A stretch of DNA of 64,000 nt from Polyangiaceae bacterium (GTDB taxonomy: Bacteria > Myxococcota_A > Polyangia > Polyangiales > Polyangiaceae): contig JANXOF010000065.1 of the NCBI GenBank assembly GCA_025353725.1, positions 158,963 through 222,962 of the forward strand, written 5' to 3'. Under the pieces are notes generated by a model. That model was not told where the DNA came from. It made no database searches and was given only the letters and a program-made list of their open reading frames with translations. This document shows, piece after piece, positions 63,910-64,000 of this stretch. Positions within the stretch are counted from its first letter, which is position 1, and each line of letters opens with the position of its first letter. The translations under genes were made by a program, and so were the position numbers.

Positions 63910-64000
63910 CTACGCGGCGGCGAAATTGACGGGAGTCGCCCGCTTTGGTGGCGGCTTCCAGCGGTCGGGCAGCAAATCGGCGAAGCGATTGTCGGCGGGC
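63910..64000 (-). mobile_element. IS66-type transposase, C-terminal end, cut by window
   Basis: The minus-strand frame at the window edge reads PADNRFADLLPDRWKPPPKR with ATPVNFAAA and a stop. The D-L-L-P-D-R-W-x-P sequence is typical of the C-terminal element of IS66 transposases. The rest of the gene lies beyond the window. In 63654-63909 I see no gene; it may hold one terminus of the element. Confidence 0.6.

Overview
The window is high-GC, gene-dense bacterial DNA that I read as a chromosome of a predatory or soil-living myxobacterium (Myxococcota, probably order Polyangiales). This is an inference. It rests on the many secreted lipoproteins (vWA, NHL, Kelch, beta-helix, Big-1, CBM-like and SUMF1-like), a GH75 chitosanase, a sigma-54 two-component system, a 57-residue protein of a type I recall from myxobacteria, IS4 and IS66 transposase remnants, and a TPR/histidine-kinase/receiver hybrid. 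No rRNA, tRNA or CRISPR array was found.

Layout. 1-5.6 kb: TPR protein, vWA lipoprotein, a PIN/antitoxin pair with twin operator boxes, glutathione peroxidase, rsmA. 5.8-9.9 kb: DUF58-MoxR-DUF4350-like operon on the minus strand. 10-20.3 kb: small protein, two large cell-surface lipoproteins, mutS, a DMT transporter and a PleD-like diguanylate cyclase. 20.3-29 kb: housekeeping block (gcvT-gcvH, a methyltransferase, metK behind a leader that can form two exclusive structures, class III alcohol dehydrogenase, glnB-glnA). 29-41.6 kb: mixed accessory and core genes (Uma2, a decayed MNT nucleotidyltransferase, Big-1 lipoprotein, PLP enzyme, acs, GH75, pckG) with broken genes (heme protein fused to a Kelch fragment, IS4 remnant, gloA). 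41.8-49.8 kb: surface lipoproteins and gene debris (NHL protein, AT-rich beta-helix protein, broken MFS transporter, SUMF1-like lipoprotein, a 109-bp inverted duplication).

49.8-63.7 kb is the most coherent and least familiar part. A minus-strand operon encodes three secreted proteins with faintly similar layout, a small lipoprotein, a membrane-anchored protein and a tetraheme c-type cytochrome. Beside it lie an NtrC-family regulator with an intact GAFTGA motif and a histidine kinase whose ATP-binding region is degenerate. Divergent from these runs a plus-strand operon: hotdog thioesterase, alpha/beta hydrolase, ferritin-like di-iron protein, a protein with an HHxxxD motif, and a sensor/kinase/receiver hybrid. 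The same palindrome, CGGACGA-N2-TCGTCCG, sits upstream of both operons. Each copy is followed at enhancer distance by a good -24/-12 promoter match. I therefore propose one sigma-54 regulon joining a lipid- or acyl-modifying pathway, a cell-envelope redox module and its own signalling proteins.

The hybrid kinase is interrupted at a T9 run and at a (CTCG)4 repeat; removing one unit from each restores a single reading frame. This suggests phase variation, decay or sequencing error. Several other genes also carry indels or nonsense codons, so read quality should be checked before any biological reading.
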